64,000 nucleotides of DNA from Marinospirillum alkalitolerans (GCF_045055655.1 NZ_JBANFI010000001.1:62001-126000), one strand, 5' to 3'. Positions 1 to 9,304 are shown, counted from the first letter of the stretch. Notes: generated by a model not told the origin, from the letters alone. A program made the numbers and translations.

Positions 1-1
1 G

Positions 2-1540
2 CAGCCTACACCACGTCGTCATCAAGTTCCCAATATCCAAAGCCGCTCTGAAAGGCGTCAGCAGCAGTTCTGGCTGCGCCCCTGGCTGGAATGGTTGGCC
101 CCGATTGTTAAACTGCTCGGTCTGCTGCTGTTATTGCTGGGTGCCTTTAAAATTCTGCCGATGCTGCTGCTGATTGTTGAAGGCCAGGAGCAGGATACGC
201 ATATTTTCCTACTCAGCACGCTGATCACGCTGGGTACAGGCGGATTGATGGTGGTACTGGGCTCGCTGGTGCCCTTGCGTTTGCGTGGGCGGCAGATTTT
301 TCTACTGACCTCCTTAAGCTGGATTGTGCTGAGTGGCTTTGCCGCCTTGCCATTGATTCTCGGTTCCACGGCATTGAGCCTGAGTGATGCGATGTTTGAG
401 GCCGTTTCTGGCTTGACGACGACAGGCGCGACAATACTTTCTGATCTCGATCAGATGTCGCATGGCATTCTGCTCTGGCGCGCGATTCTGCAATGGCTCG
501 GAGGGATAGGCATTATCGTACTCGGCATGGCGATTCTGCCCTTCCTGCAAGTCGGGGGGATGCGCCTCTTCCAATCTGAGTCCTCTGACTGGTCTGAGAA
601 GGCGGTTCCGCGTTCAGGTACGCTCGCCAAGGCAATCGGTAAGGTCTATGTTGGCCTCACTGGCTTATGCATTCTGAGCTACTGGCTGGCGGGAATGAGT
701 GGCTTTGATGCGTTGGTGCACGGTTTAACCACCTCAGCAACGGGCGGCTTTGCCAACTATGATGCCTCAATGGGGCAGTTTGCAGATACCCCCGTGATTC
801 TTTGGATTGGCATCCTTTTTATGTTTTTAGGCGCGCTGCCTTTTGTGCTCTATGTGTTGATGATTCAGGGCAGCCCGATGCCTATGCTGCGCGATAGCCA
901 GGTGCAGGCTTTGGCTAAGATTCTGCTGAGCGCGATTCTGGTGATGACGCTCTATCTGATCACTCAGCATGAATGGGATTGGTTTGAAGCCCTGACGCAT
1001 GCTGCTTTTAATATTGTTTCCGTGGTGACGACCACCGGCTATGCCTCAACAGACTATAACGCCTGGGGGCATTTTGCGGTGATCTTCTTTCTGTATCTGA
1101 TGTTTATTGGCGGCTGCTCGGGATCAACCAGTGGTGGCTTTAAGGTGTTCCGTCATCAGCTGTCTTTAATGCTGATGCGCAACCAGATGATGACGCTGCT
1201 GCACCCGCGCGGTGTCTTCTCGCAGCGTTATAACGGTAAACCCGTACCCGATGATGTTATACGCTCAATGGTGGCCTTTGCCTTCTTCTTCTTTGCGACG
1301 ATTGCCGCCTTAGCGCTGGCGCTTTCTTTTATGGGGCTGGATTTTATTACCAGTTTTACCGCTGCCGTGACGGCGGTAGCAAACGTGGGTCCGGGGCTTG
1401 GCGATACCGTTGGCCCTGCTGGTAACTTTTCCAGCCTGCCCGATGCAGGGAAGTGGCTGATGGCGCTGGGGATGATTCTCGGACGCTTGGAAATCGTTAC
1501 CTTTATGATTCTTTTCACGCGCGCCTTCTGGCGTGCTTAG
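2..1540 (+). CDS. trkH: Trk potassium uptake transporter TrkH, 5' end outside window
   Basis: Integral membrane K+-translocating subunit of the Trk system. The four pore-loop (selectivity filter) motifs are visible: TTTGAT, SATGGF, TTTGYAS and ANVGPG, near residues 107, 214, 312 and 429 when counted from a TTG at 95. The hydrophobic pattern matches the SKT superfamily with four M1-P-M2 repeats. The frame is open to the left edge and has no ATG or GTG before the TTG at 95, so the true start is probably outside the window and the gene is listed as partial. An internal TTG start would still give 481 residues, which is the usual family length. It lies 24 bp upstream of trkA, in the same direction, consistent with an operon for the channel and its nucleotide-binding gating subunit. 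Confidence 0.93.
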   Translation, partial: QPTPRRHQVPNIQSRSERRQQQFWLRPWLEWLAPIVKLLGLLLLLLGAFKILPMLLLIVEGQEQDTHIFLLSTLITLGTGGLMVVLGSLVPLRLRGRQIFLLTSLSWIVLSGFAALPLILGSTALSLSDAMFEAVSGLTTTGATILSDLDQMSHGILLWRAILQWLGGIGIIVLGMAILPFLQVGGMRLFQSESSDWSEKAVPRSGTLAKAIGKVYVGLTGLCILSYWLAGMSGFDALVHGLTTSATGGFANYDASMGQFADTPVILWIGILFMFLGALPFVLYVLMIQGSPMPMLRDSQVQALAKILLSAILVMTLYLITQHEWDWFEALTHAAFNIVSVVTTTGYASTDYNAWGHFAVIFFLYLMFIGGCSGSTSGGFKVFRHQLSLMLMRNQMMTLLHPRGVFSQRYNGKPVPDDVIRSMVAFAFFFFATIAALALALSFMGLDFITSFTAAVTAVANVGPGLGDTVGPAGNFSSLPDAGKWLMALGMILGRLEIVTFMILFTRAFWRA

Positions 1541-1564
1541 GCGCGAGAGCGAACAGGTTGCAGT

Positions 1565-2941
1565 ATGAAGATTATTATTCTTGGCGCAGGACAGGTAGGC
1601 GGCACACTCGCAGAAAATCTCGCCAGTGAAGAAAATGACATCACGATGATCGATAGCGATGCCAACCGCTTGCGTGATTTACAAAATAAGCTCGATATCC
1701 GCATCGTCCAAGGCAAGGCCTCCTATCCAGCCGTCTTGCGTGAGGCAGGTTGTGAGGATGCCGATATGTTGATTGCCGTCACCAACTCAGATGAAGTCAA
1801 CATGGTCGCCTGTCAGGTCGCGCATGCCCTGTTTAATACCCCCAGCAAGATTGCGCGTGTGCGCTCGGCGGCCTATCTCTCGCGCAAAGGCTTGTTTCGT
1901 ACTGAACGGGGTTTTGATATCGATGTGCTGATCAGCCCTGAGCAGGTGGTGACCAACCATATTCGCCGCTTGATTGAATATCCCGGTGCACTGCAGGTAC
2001 TCGATTTTGCCGGTGGTTTAGTACAGCTGGTTGCCGTCAAGGCCTACTATGGCGGCCCCTTGATCGGGCAAAAACTGGCCACGCTGCGAGAGCATATCCC
2101 TGATGTGCCCACGCGTGTCGCGGCGATCTATCGTCAAAATCAGGCGCTGATTCCCACTGGAGACACAGTGGTCCAGGTGGATGATGAGGTGTTTTTTATC
2201 GCCGCCCGCAAGGATATTCGTACCGTGATGAGCGAAATGCGCAAGGTGGATCATAGCTACCGACGCATCGTTATCGCCGGCGGGGGCAATATTGGTGAGC
2301 GTTTGGCAGAAAGCCTCGAAAATGAATATCAAGTCAAGTTGATCGAGTATCATCCGCAGCGTTGTACTGAACTGGCGGATAAACTCTCACGCACCGTTGT
2401 TTTGCATGGTACCGCGACGGATAAAAATCTGCTTCAAGAAGAATCGATCGAAGAAGCCGATATCTTCTGCGCCGTTACCAATGATGACGAGGTCAACATC
2501 ATGTCGTCCATGCTCGCTAAGCGCATGGGGGCGGGCAAGGTGATGACGCTGATTAACAACGCGGCCTATGTTGATCTTGTGCAGGGTGGCGAGGTGGATA
2601 TCGCCTTTTCTCCCCAGTTGGCCACCATCGGCAGCCTGCTAACCCATGTGCGTCGTGGGCAGGTCAAGAATGTTCACTCCTTGCGCCGTGGTGCGGCAGA
2701 AGCCATCGAAGCCGTGGCGCTGGGAGATAAGAGCAGCTCAAAAATTGTCGGCCGACCGATAGGCATTATCCAACTGCCTGAGGGCGTGACCATTGGTGCG
2801 CTGGTGCGTGAAAAAGAAGTGATGATGGCCAGTGATGATCTGGTAATTGAATCAGGTGATCAGGTGATCTTGTTCTTGGTTGATAAGCGCAAGATCCGTG
2901 AAGTTGAGCAGCTTTTTGCTGTGGGCGTCACGTTTATATAA
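1565..2941 (+). CDS. trkA: Trk system regulatory subunit TrkA
   Basis: Peripheral cytoplasmic NAD(H)-binding subunit that gates TrkH. It is 458 residues, the normal length for a full two-RCK TrkA. Two Rossmann repeats are visible: GAGQVGG near residue 7 and GGGNIGE near residue 239. Each is followed by an acidic strand end (MIDSD and LIEYHP) and then a TrkA-C domain, the last covering the C-terminal ~80 residues. The ATG at 1565 follows trkH by 24 bp, so the two are probably co-transcribed. Nothing is unusual. No clear terminator follows; a 211-bp A/T-rich gap separates it from the next gene. Confidence 0.97.
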   Translation: MKIIILGAGQVGGTLAENLASEENDITMIDSDANRLRDLQNKLDIRIVQGKASYPAVLREAGCEDADMLIAVTNSDEVNMVACQVAHALFNTPSKIARVRSAAYLSRKGLFRTERGFDIDVLISPEQVVTNHIRRLIEYPGALQVLDFAGGLVQLVAVKAYYGGPLIGQKLATLREHIPDVPTRVAAIYRQNQALIPTGDTVVQVDDEVFFIAARKDIRTVMSEMRKVDHSYRRIVIAGGGNIGERLAESLENEYQVKLIEYHPQRCTELADKLSRTVVLHGTATDKNLLQEESIEEADIFCAVTNDDEVNIMSSMLAKRMGAGKVMTLINNAAYVDLVQGGEVDIAFSPQLATIGSLLTHVRRGQVKNVHSLRRGAAEAIEAVALGDKSSSKIVGRPIGIIQLPEGVTIGALVREKEVMMASDDLVIESGDQVILFLVDKRKIREVEQLFAVGVTFI

Positions 2942-3152
2942 TGTCTTTTTTTAAAGGAAAAGATTTTTATAAAGATCAATCTAGTTCACACATTCAAGAA
3001 TTTTCTTGGTCTTCAGGCTAAAGTAGAGTGAAAAAGTAGCCTTTCTTGTCTTTGTTGATATTCTAATAGGTGACCGCACTTGTTATGATGAATCGGCTCC
3101 GCTGTTAGTTAAACGGCGAGTACACTTTGGGGTCGCCATTGAGGATAAAAAC

Positions 3153-3647
3153 ATGAAAAAAAAATTTAAGAAAACTGCCTGGGCTTTAGCTGCAGCGGCT
3201 AGCCTTGCTCTTGTCTCTACACAAGCTGCGGCTCAAGAGCCAAATTGGCGTGCAGTACCGACTTACACGACCGTTGACCTTCGTGCTGGCTTTATGCCTG
3301 ATCCTTGGACGATCAGTATTCAGGCGGGTGGTGCAATGCAAACGCCTTCGCGCTTAGGACATGATTGCCGAGGTTATATTCATGGTCAGGCCCCTGATGT
3401 TGACCTGAACTACACAGCTGGAAGCCTCAATCTTTATATTCATGTTGAGTCACGTGCGGATACCACCTTGGTGATTAATGCGCCTGATGGTCGCTGGTAT
3501 TGTAATGACGACACCATCGGTCTGAATCCCATGGTGATGTTCAGTAACCCACGCAGTGGCAATTACAATATTTGGGTCGGCACTTATAGCAGTGGCAGTT
3601 TAGAGCCAGCAACACTACTGATTACCGAGCTGGATCCACGTCGCTAG
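3153..3647 (+). CDS. secreted single-domain protein (PPC-like beta-sandwich family)
   Basis: A 164-residue exported protein. Residues 1-27 form a clear Sec signal peptide (KKKFKK, hydrophobic core, cleavage after AAA). The mature part is one copy of a ~135-residue domain with the landmarks AGFMPDP, GG, CRGYI, APD, ADTTLVI, G.W.CNDDTIGL and Y.IWVGTY. Two cysteines (CRGYI and CNDD) probably form a disulfide. The same domain occurs four times in the next gene. Similar proteins are often annotated in databases as 'peptidase S1', but no catalytic triad is visible, so that label is not supported. The pattern of a C-terminal G-Y-x-(I/V)-WVG strand resembles bacterial pre-peptidase C-terminal (PPC) domains. 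RBS TGAGGA lies before the ATG, and a strong terminator follows. Confidence 0.85.
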   Translation: MKKKFKKTAWALAAAASLALVSTQAAAQEPNWRAVPTYTTVDLRAGFMPDPWTISIQAGGAMQTPSRLGHDCRGYIHGQAPDVDLNYTAGSLNLYIHVESRADTTLVINAPDGRWYCNDDTIGLNPMVMFSNPRSGNYNIWVGTYSSGSLEPATLLITELDPRR

Positions 3648-3669
3648 CTATTAAAATAAAGCTATAAAG

Positions 3670-3702
3670 AAGCCTTGATTCTGTGAGAATTAAGGCTTTT
3701 TT
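3670..3702 (+). terminator. rho-independent terminator
   Basis: Hairpin AAGCCTTGATTCT / AGAATTAAGGCTT with a GTG loop and one G-T pair, followed by a T run. It ends transcription of the single-domain secreted gene before the promoter of the four-domain gene. Confidence 0.85.
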
Positions 3703-3750
3703 ATGGTTTTTTATCGGTTTTCTATTTTTTGAGCGAGTAAGATAAAGAAG

Positions 3751-3780
3751 TGAGTCGCATTGTTTCGTCGGCGTTATAAT
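3751..3780 (+). promoter_or_regulatory. sigma-70 promoter for the four-domain secreted protein
   Basis: A perfect -10 box TATAAT at 3775-3780, with a weak -35 (TGAGTC at 3751, 18-bp spacer). It lies 38 bp upstream of the ATG at 3819 and after the preceding terminator, so the two domain-sharing genes appear to be separately transcribed. Confidence 0.5.
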
Positions 3781-3818
3781 GCTTGCGTGATCTGTGCTTT
3801 TTATTGAGAGGATACTTT

Positions 3819-5657
3819 ATGTCGAGTTTATGTTTGCGGCAGCCGATAGGCTGGTTGTGTTTAGGTGTTTTGGCCTGTATACCGAGCTTGCCGTTGCTAG
3901 CCGATGATGCTGAGGCCTGGTGGGACCAAGCGCCGACCTATCAAAGCGTTGAAGCTGGATTGATGCGCCAGACTGCGCGTGTTCAGGCTGGAGGAGGGAC
4001 TCGCGCCAATCAGTTGGGTTTGCCTAGCAGTTGTCGTGGCTTTATTAATCAGAACGCACCGGATCTGCATTTTGTTTATCCTGATGGTGCACCCCAGTTG
4101 CCGGTTTATATTCATGCTGAATCCAGTGCGGATACCACTTTGGTGGTGCGTACCCCTAGTGGCCAGTGGCTGTGTGATGATGACACCATCGGACTTGATC
4201 CAGTCGTCAACCTGCGCCGTCCTGAGGTTGGGACTTATCAGGTTTGGGTGGGCACTTATTTGAGTCGTGGCATGAGCTTTGCCGATGTGCATTTTTCTCT
4301 CAATGACCCAACGCGTCCTGCACCCGGGCAGAGAGCCAGCAATGAGCCTGATTGGACGCAAGCGCCGCGCACATCAGAGATTCAGCTCAATGCTGGCTTT
4401 GTGCCTGACCCCTATACCCGCCAGTTGACTGTGGGTGGTTCGGATGAAGTCGATTGGGAGCTAGGTGAAGGCAGCTGCCGGGGCCATATTGATGCAACAG
4501 CGCCTGATGCTGTCATCAATTACCAAGCGTCTTCCAGTTGGAGCACCCTGTATATTCGCGCGGCTTCTACTGCTGATACCACCTTGGTTGTGCGGACTCC
4601 AGAAGGCCGCTGGCTATGTAACGATGATGCGATAGGTCTCGACCCTGTCGTTGATGTGAACCAGCCAGATTCAGGAGCCTATGCGGTGTGGATCGGTACT
4701 TATGCAGCCCATCGTGCAGGTACAGAGGCAAGTCTTGAGATTTCAGAGCTGAACCCTCGCAATCGCACAAGCTCAAGATCCACATCTGAGCCTTCTGCGC
4801 GTGATCATTTGCAGGGTCTAAATTGGGACGCAAACCCTCTGTACCAGCACCTGAGCTTGCAGGGAGGTTTTTTGCCTGATCCGCGTGAAATTGAAATTCG
4901 CGCTGGTGGTTCAACTGGGCTTTTTGGTGCAGGTCAGGGTTGCACGGGTTATGTAAATGCGGATACGCCAGACATCACTCTTGACTACCAGGCTGGCTCT
5001 TTGCCCTTGCACATTCATGCCAGTTCAGAGCGCGACACGACCTTGGTAGTGCGTGCACCCAATGGCGACTTCTTCTGTAATGATGATGCGATCGGTCTCG
5101 ATCCTGTTGTTGATATTCGCACTCCAGAGACAGGGCGTTATGCCATCTGGGTTGGCACTTTTAGCCAAAGCGCAATGGGGACGCCTGCTCGGGTCGCGAT
5201 TTCTGAGATGGATCCACGTCGTCGCCAACAGGCCGCAGCGGCAGAGGCCTTGAACTGGGAGTCGAGCGCAACAGCAGAGACACTCAGCTTGCGTGCGGGT
5301 TTTACCCCTGATCCACGCCTGATTGAGTTGAATGCTGGCGGTCAGCACCGTGTGAGCTCGAGCATGGGCTATGGTTGTGTGGGTAACGTCAATGCTTCTG
5401 CACCTGATGTGACACTGAACTACACAGCGGGGGCGTCAGCACTGCATTTTCGTGCTGATTCGCGTGCAGACACGACTCTCGTGATTCGTGCACCAGATGG
5501 GACCTGGCACTGCAATGATGATGCGATCGGTCTCGATCCTGTAGTCGACTTCCATCGTCCGCAAACAGGTGCCTATCATGTTTGGGTGGGTGTTTATAGC
5601 GGCCAGCAGCAGCCTGCGGTGCTTAAAATCAGTGAAATCAACCCACGCAGCTATTAA
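3819..5657 (+). CDS. secreted protein with four tandem PPC-like domains
   Basis: Predicted 612 residues from the ATG at 3819, chosen because GAGAGGA sits just upstream; a TTG at 3783 is in frame but has no RBS. Residues 1-28 are a signal peptide (cleavage LLA/DD). Four tandem copies follow at about residues 29-170, 175-325, 333-470 and 477-612. Each carries the pattern (A/G)GF.PDP, GG, C(R/T/V)G, (A/T)PD, (A/R)DTTLV(V/I)R.P.G, C(N/D)DD(A/T)IGLDPVV and G.Y.(V/I)W(V/I)G. Each repeat keeps two cysteines, presumably one disulfide per domain. Linkers between repeats are short and rich in P, S, R and N. It has no transmembrane anchor, no visible catalytic motif and no LPXTG or PEP-CTERM tail, so it is probably a soluble periplasmic or secreted binding or structural protein. 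Its function is not known. Confidence 0.85.
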   Translation: MSSLCLRQPIGWLCLGVLACIPSLPLLADDAEAWWDQAPTYQSVEAGLMRQTARVQAGGGTRANQLGLPSSCRGFINQNAPDLHFVYPDGAPQLPVYIHAESSADTTLVVRTPSGQWLCDDDTIGLDPVVNLRRPEVGTYQVWVGTYLSRGMSFADVHFSLNDPTRPAPGQRASNEPDWTQAPRTSEIQLNAGFVPDPYTRQLTVGGSDEVDWELGEGSCRGHIDATAPDAVINYQASSSWSTLYIRAASTADTTLVVRTPEGRWLCNDDAIGLDPVVDVNQPDSGAYAVWIGTYAAHRAGTEASLEISELNPRNRTSSRSTSEPSARDHLQGLNWDANPLYQHLSLQGGFLPDPREIEIRAGGSTGLFGAGQGCTGYVNADTPDITLDYQAGSLPLHIHASSERDTTLVVRAPNGDFFCNDDAIGLDPVVDIRTPETGRYAIWVGTFSQSAMGTPARVAISEMDPRRRQQAAAAEALNWESSATAETLSLRAGFTPDPRLIELNAGGQHRVSSSMGYGCVGNVNASAPDVTLNYTAGASALHFRADSRADTTLVIRAPDGTWHCNDDAIGLDPVVDFHRPQTGAYHVWVGVYSGQQQPAVLKISEINPRSY

Positions 5658-5753
5658 GTCACTCTTGATGCTTCGGTAAAGTTCCTGCTGTGCGCAATAG
5701 CTTGTGCAGCAGGATACCTAAGTCACTGAGGGAAAGCATCCTGAAAGAGCGAT

Positions 5754-5785
5754 AAAAAAAGGCCTCCAGATGGGAGGCCTTTTTG
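5754..5785. terminator. bidirectional terminator between convergent genes
   Basis: AAGGCCTCC / GGGAGGCCTT stem with an AGAT loop, flanked by an A run on one side and a T run on the other, so it can act for the four-domain gene (+) and for glyA (-). Confidence 0.85.
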
Positions 5786-5801
5786 ACAGCTGCGTGCTCG
5801 C

Positions 5802-7061
5802 TTAATCCTGATAAACAGGGAAGCGTGCGCAGAGTGCGCTGACCTTGGCCTTCACTTCTTCCTGTACTTGCGTGTTGTTGATATCGTCAAGGATATCGCA
5901 GATCCAACCCGCCAGCTCACGACACTCTACTTCTTTAAAGCCGCGTGTGGTCACCGCAGGGGTGCCGATACGCAAGCCAGAAGTCACGAAAGGACTCTGT
6001 GGATCCTTAGGCACCGCATTTTTATTGACGGTGATATGCGCAGCGCCCAGAGCCGCATCGGCATCTTTACCTGTCAGGCCTTTGCTGATCAGGCTCAGTA
6101 AGAAGAGGTGATCTTCAGTGCCATTAGAGACCACATCATAGCCACGATCCATCATCACGGTTGCCATGGCTTGGGCATTTTTGACTACCTGCTTCTGGTA
6201 AGCCTTGAACTCAGGTGACATGGCTTCTTTAAAGCAGATGGCTTTAGCGGCAATCACATGCATCAAAGGGCCGCCCTGACCACCGGGGAAAACGGCAGAG
6301 TTAAGCTTCTTATAGATGTCTTCATCACCGCACGCAGAAAGAATCAAACCGCCACGTGGGCCGCGCAGTGTTTTGTGCGTGGTGGTGGTGACCACGTGTG
6401 CATAGGGCAGTGGGTTGGGGTAGACACCCGCAGCAACCAGACCCGCAACGTGGGCCATATCAACAAACAGATAAGCGCCCACTTGATCAGCAATCTGACG
6501 GAACTTGGCCCAGTCGATCAGTTTAGAGTAGGCAGAGAAGCCAGCAATAATCATTTTTGGCTGGTGTTCAATGGCTAAACGCTCGACTTCGGCGTAATCA
6601 ATCTCGCCTGTTTCAGCATTGAGGCCATATTGTACGGCGTTATACAGCTTGCCTGAGAAGTTGGGCTTGGCACCGTGAGTCAAGTGGCCACCTTCAGCCA
6701 AGCTCATGCCCAGCACTGTATCACCAGGTTTCACCAGCGCTAAAAAGACGGCTGAGTTGGCTTGTGAGCCAGAGTGGGGCTGGACGTTGGCATAGGTTGC
6801 ACCAAAGAGTTCGCAAGCGCGATCAATGGCCATCTGCTCAGCAATATCAACAAACTCGCAGCCACCATAGTAGCGCTTGCCTGGATAGCCTTCGGCATAC
6901 TTGTTGGTCAACTGGCTGCCCTGGGCTTCCATCACCAGCGGGCTGGTGTAGTTTTCAGAAGCAATCAGCTCAATATGGTCTTCTTGGCGCTGAACTTCTT
7001 GCTGCATCGCAGTCCAGAGTTCGGCATCAAATTCAGCAATGGATAATTTACGGCTAAACAT
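5802..7061 (-). CDS. glyA: serine hydroxymethyltransferase
   Basis: PLP-dependent cytosolic enzyme that interconverts serine + THF and glycine + 5,10-methylene-THF, the main source of one-carbon units. At 419 residues it is the normal bacterial length. Conserved parts visible: ELIASENYTS at the N terminus, YAEGYPGKRYYGG, the GSQANSAV segment, the active-site lysine in TTTTHKTLRGPRGG (about residue 230), and GLRIGTPAVTTRG towards the C terminus. It stands alone, divergent from ettA, with its own terminator. The ATG at 7061 starts the conserved MFSRKLSIAEFD N terminus. Confidence 0.98.
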   Translation of the reverse strand: MFSRKLSIAEFDAELWTAMQQEVQRQEDHIELIASENYTSPLVMEAQGSQLTNKYAEGYPGKRYYGGCEFVDIAEQMAIDRACELFGATYANVQPHSGSQANSAVFLALVKPGDTVLGMSLAEGGHLTHGAKPNFSGKLYNAVQYGLNAETGEIDYAEVERLAIEHQPKMIIAGFSAYSKLIDWAKFRQIADQVGAYLFVDMAHVAGLVAAGVYPNPLPYAHVVTTTTHKTLRGPRGGLILSACGDEDIYKKLNSAVFPGGQGGPLMHVIAAKAICFKEAMSPEFKAYQKQVVKNAQAMATVMMDRGYDVVSNGTEDHLFLLSLISKGLTGKDADAALGAAHITVNKNAVPKDPQSPFVTSGLRIGTPAVTTRGFKEVECRELAGWICDILDDINNTQVQEEVKAKVSALCARFPVYQD

Positions 7062-7402
7062 GGCATCCCCAGCAATTAGGCTAAACGTTCACTTCTTGAG
7101 ACTTCACGCCCCAAGCAGGAGAGAGCATGAAGGCCGCAAGCATCAGGGGGCTATTCTAACCTGAACTGCGCACGGCTTCACATGAAAAAGCAGGGGGTTC
7201 AAGCTGAATAAGATTAATGTATACAGCCGTTCAACATCTGCTGGCCTCCTTCTGCCTGCCTCTGTGCCTGGTGGGCGGCTGGCTTTCTGGCCCCTGAAGT
7301 CCTATGATGCGCGCTGAATCAAGGCTGAATACAGCACGAGATAAAGAAGAGATCAGTGCCTGCTGACAGGCGCCTTCAAGATGAACCAGAGGAGTTGGCA
7401 AG
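7062..7402. other. divergent glyA-ettA intergenic region
   Basis: About 340 bp without a gene. The half next to glyA holds a plausible glyA promoter. The half next to ettA has a TATGAT hexamer at 7303-7308 but no good -35. No glycine-riboswitch core or clear PurR operator was found by eye. Confidence 0.5.
7153..7181 (-). promoter_or_regulatory. putative glyA promoter
   Basis: On the minus strand: -35 GTGAAG, 17-bp spacer, -10 TAGAAT, about 90 bp upstream of the glyA ATG. The -35 is weak. Confidence 0.4.
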
Positions 7403-9064
7403 ATGGCCCAGTATGTTTATTCCATGCACCGTGTTGGCAAGACAGTGCCACCCAAGCGTGAAATTCTCAAAGACATTTCTTTATCTTTTTTTCCTGGGGC
7501 GAAAATTGGTGTTCTGGGCTTGAATGGCTCGGGTAAATCCACACTGCTGCGCATTATGGCGGGTGTGGATCAAGAATTTAATGGTGAAGCTCGGCCGATG
7601 CCAGGGATTCAAGTCGGCTATCTGCCGCAAGAGCCTGAGCTGGACCCCAGCAAAACGGTGCGCGAGATCGTTGAAGAGGCAGTTTCTGTTGTGAAGGAGG
7701 CCCAGGCGAAGCTTGAAGAAGTCTATGCCGCCTATGCTGATCCTGATGCCGATTTTGATGCGCTCGCCGCAGAGCAAGCGCGCCTAGAAAATATTATCCA
7801 GGCTGCCGATGCGCATAACCTTGAGCGCAAACTCGAGGTGGCCGCCGATGCTTTGCGCTTGCCTGAGTGGGATGCGAAGGTTGAGCAGCTTTCGGGTGGT
7901 GAAAAGCGTCGTGTGGCCTTGTGCCGTCTGCTGTTATCTGGCCCTGATATGCTGCTGCTGGATGAGCCGACTAACCACTTGGATGCAGAATCAGTGGCTT
8001 GGCTTGAGCGCTTTTTGCATGACTATCCTGGCACCGTTGTGGCGATTACCCACGACCGTTACTTCCTTGATAACGTCGCAGGCTGGATTCTGGAGCTGGA
8101 TCGCGGCATGGGGATTCCGTTTGAGGGTAACTATTCCAAGTGGCTGGAAGCCAAGCAAAATCGTCTTGAAGCCGAAGCCAAGCAAGAATCAGCCCACCGT
8201 AAAGCTGTTCAGCAAGAGCTCGAATGGGTGCGTCAAGGCGCCAAGGGGCGTCAATCCAAATCCAAAGCGCGTTTACGTCAGTTTGAAGAGCTGTCCAGTC
8301 AGGAATTCCAACAGCGCAACGAAACCAATGAAATCTATATTCCACCTGGAGCCCGTCTGGGTGATAAGGTCATTGAATTTCACGGTGTCAGCAAGCGCTT
8401 TGGCGACAAACTGCTCTTTGATCAGCTGGATTTCCACATTCCTAAAGGCGCGATTGTTGGCATCGTGGGTGGTAATGGTGCGGGTAAATCGACCCTCTTT
8501 AAACTGGTGACAGGTCAAGAGCAGCCAGATAGTGGTGAAGTGGTGATCGGTGAAACCGTCCAGCTGGCAACAGTGGATCAATCGCGCGATGGTTTAGAAG
8601 ACCATCTCAGTGTCTGGGAAGCCGTTTCAGGTGGTGCTGATATTCTCAAGGTGGGCTCGGTTGAGATGCCGTCACGCGCTTATGTAGGCCGCTTTAACTT
8701 TAAGGGTAATGATCAGCAGAAACGCGTTGGTGACCTGTCTGGTGGTGAGCGGGGTCGCTTGCATCTGGCGCTGACGCTCAAGCAGGGCGCAAACGTTTTG
8801 CTGTTAGATGAACCCTCGAACGATCTGGATGTTGAAACCCTGCGCGCGCTGGAAGAGGCACTGCTGGCCTTCCCTGGTTGTGCGTTGGTGATTTCGCACG
8901 ATCGCTGGTTCTTGGATCGTATCGCGACTCATATTCTGGCTTATGAAGGCGACTCCAAGGTGGTCTTCTTTGAAGGCAACTATGCTGAATATGAAGAAGA
9001 TCATAAAAAACGCTGTGGGAGCGATACGCCTAAGCGCATGAAGTACAAGCGGATTGATGCTTAA
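7403..9064 (+). CDS. ettA: energy-dependent translational throttle protein EttA (ABC-F)
   Basis: Soluble ABC-F ATPase that binds the ribosomal E site and tunes entry into elongation according to ATP/ADP state. At 553 residues it is close to E. coli EttA. Two ABC modules: Walker A GLNGSGKST (about residue 41) and GGNGAGKST (about residue 355); signatures LSGGEKRRV and LSGGERGRL; Walker B LLLDEPTNHLD and LLLDEPSNDLD. An arm and linker lie between (KWLEAKQNRLEAEAKQE). There are no transmembrane segments, as expected for ABC-F. The ATG at 7403 begins the conserved MAQYVYSMHRVGK. It is monocistronic and divergent from glyA. Confidence 0.97.
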   Translation: MAQYVYSMHRVGKTVPPKREILKDISLSFFPGAKIGVLGLNGSGKSTLLRIMAGVDQEFNGEARPMPGIQVGYLPQEPELDPSKTVREIVEEAVSVVKEAQAKLEEVYAAYADPDADFDALAAEQARLENIIQAADAHNLERKLEVAADALRLPEWDAKVEQLSGGEKRRVALCRLLLSGPDMLLLDEPTNHLDAESVAWLERFLHDYPGTVVAITHDRYFLDNVAGWILELDRGMGIPFEGNYSKWLEAKQNRLEAEAKQESAHRKAVQQELEWVRQGAKGRQSKSKARLRQFEELSSQEFQQRNETNEIYIPPGARLGDKVIEFHGVSKRFGDKLLFDQLDFHIPKGAIVGIVGGNGAGKSTLFKLVTGQEQPDSGEVVIGETVQLATVDQSRDGLEDHLSVWEAVSGGADILKVGSVEMPSRAYVGRFNFKGNDQQKRVGDLSGGERGRLHLALTLKQGANVLLLDEPSNDLDVETLRALEEALLAFPGCALVISHDRWFLDRIATHILAYEGDSKVVFFEGNYAEYEEDHKKRCGSDTPKRMKYKRIDA

Positions 9065-9304
9065 CCGCTGATCATGCATCAACAGAATGAGCGCACAAGG
9101 AAGTGCGCGATCTGTGTGCAACGCGCAGCAAGTATGCAACAAGATGTTACCGAACAAAGCTAGCCTCAAGTGATGAAAATTACCGATAATTCATTTGCCT
9201 CTGGTATCACTGAACCGATTCTTGAGGTGAAATCGGCCCAGATGGAAGCTTGCTTCCCGATGAAAAGCCACTTCGATTGATGAGATAAAGGAACCCTGCT
9301 GAGG

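Noticed and set aside
3153..5657. Trypsin-like peptidase assignment for the repeat proteins
   Set aside because: No His-Asp-Ser triad context (GDSGG, TAAHC) is present in any repeat.
7062..7402. Possible glycine riboswitch or PurR operator upstream of glyA
   Set aside because: No riboswitch core seen; GAACGTTTAG near the start is only a partial PurR half-site.
9173..9280. 35-codon open frame (MKITDNSF...) between ettA and the DUF2628 gene
   Set aside because: Start lacks a convincing ribosome binding site and composition gives no support; it may be chance.
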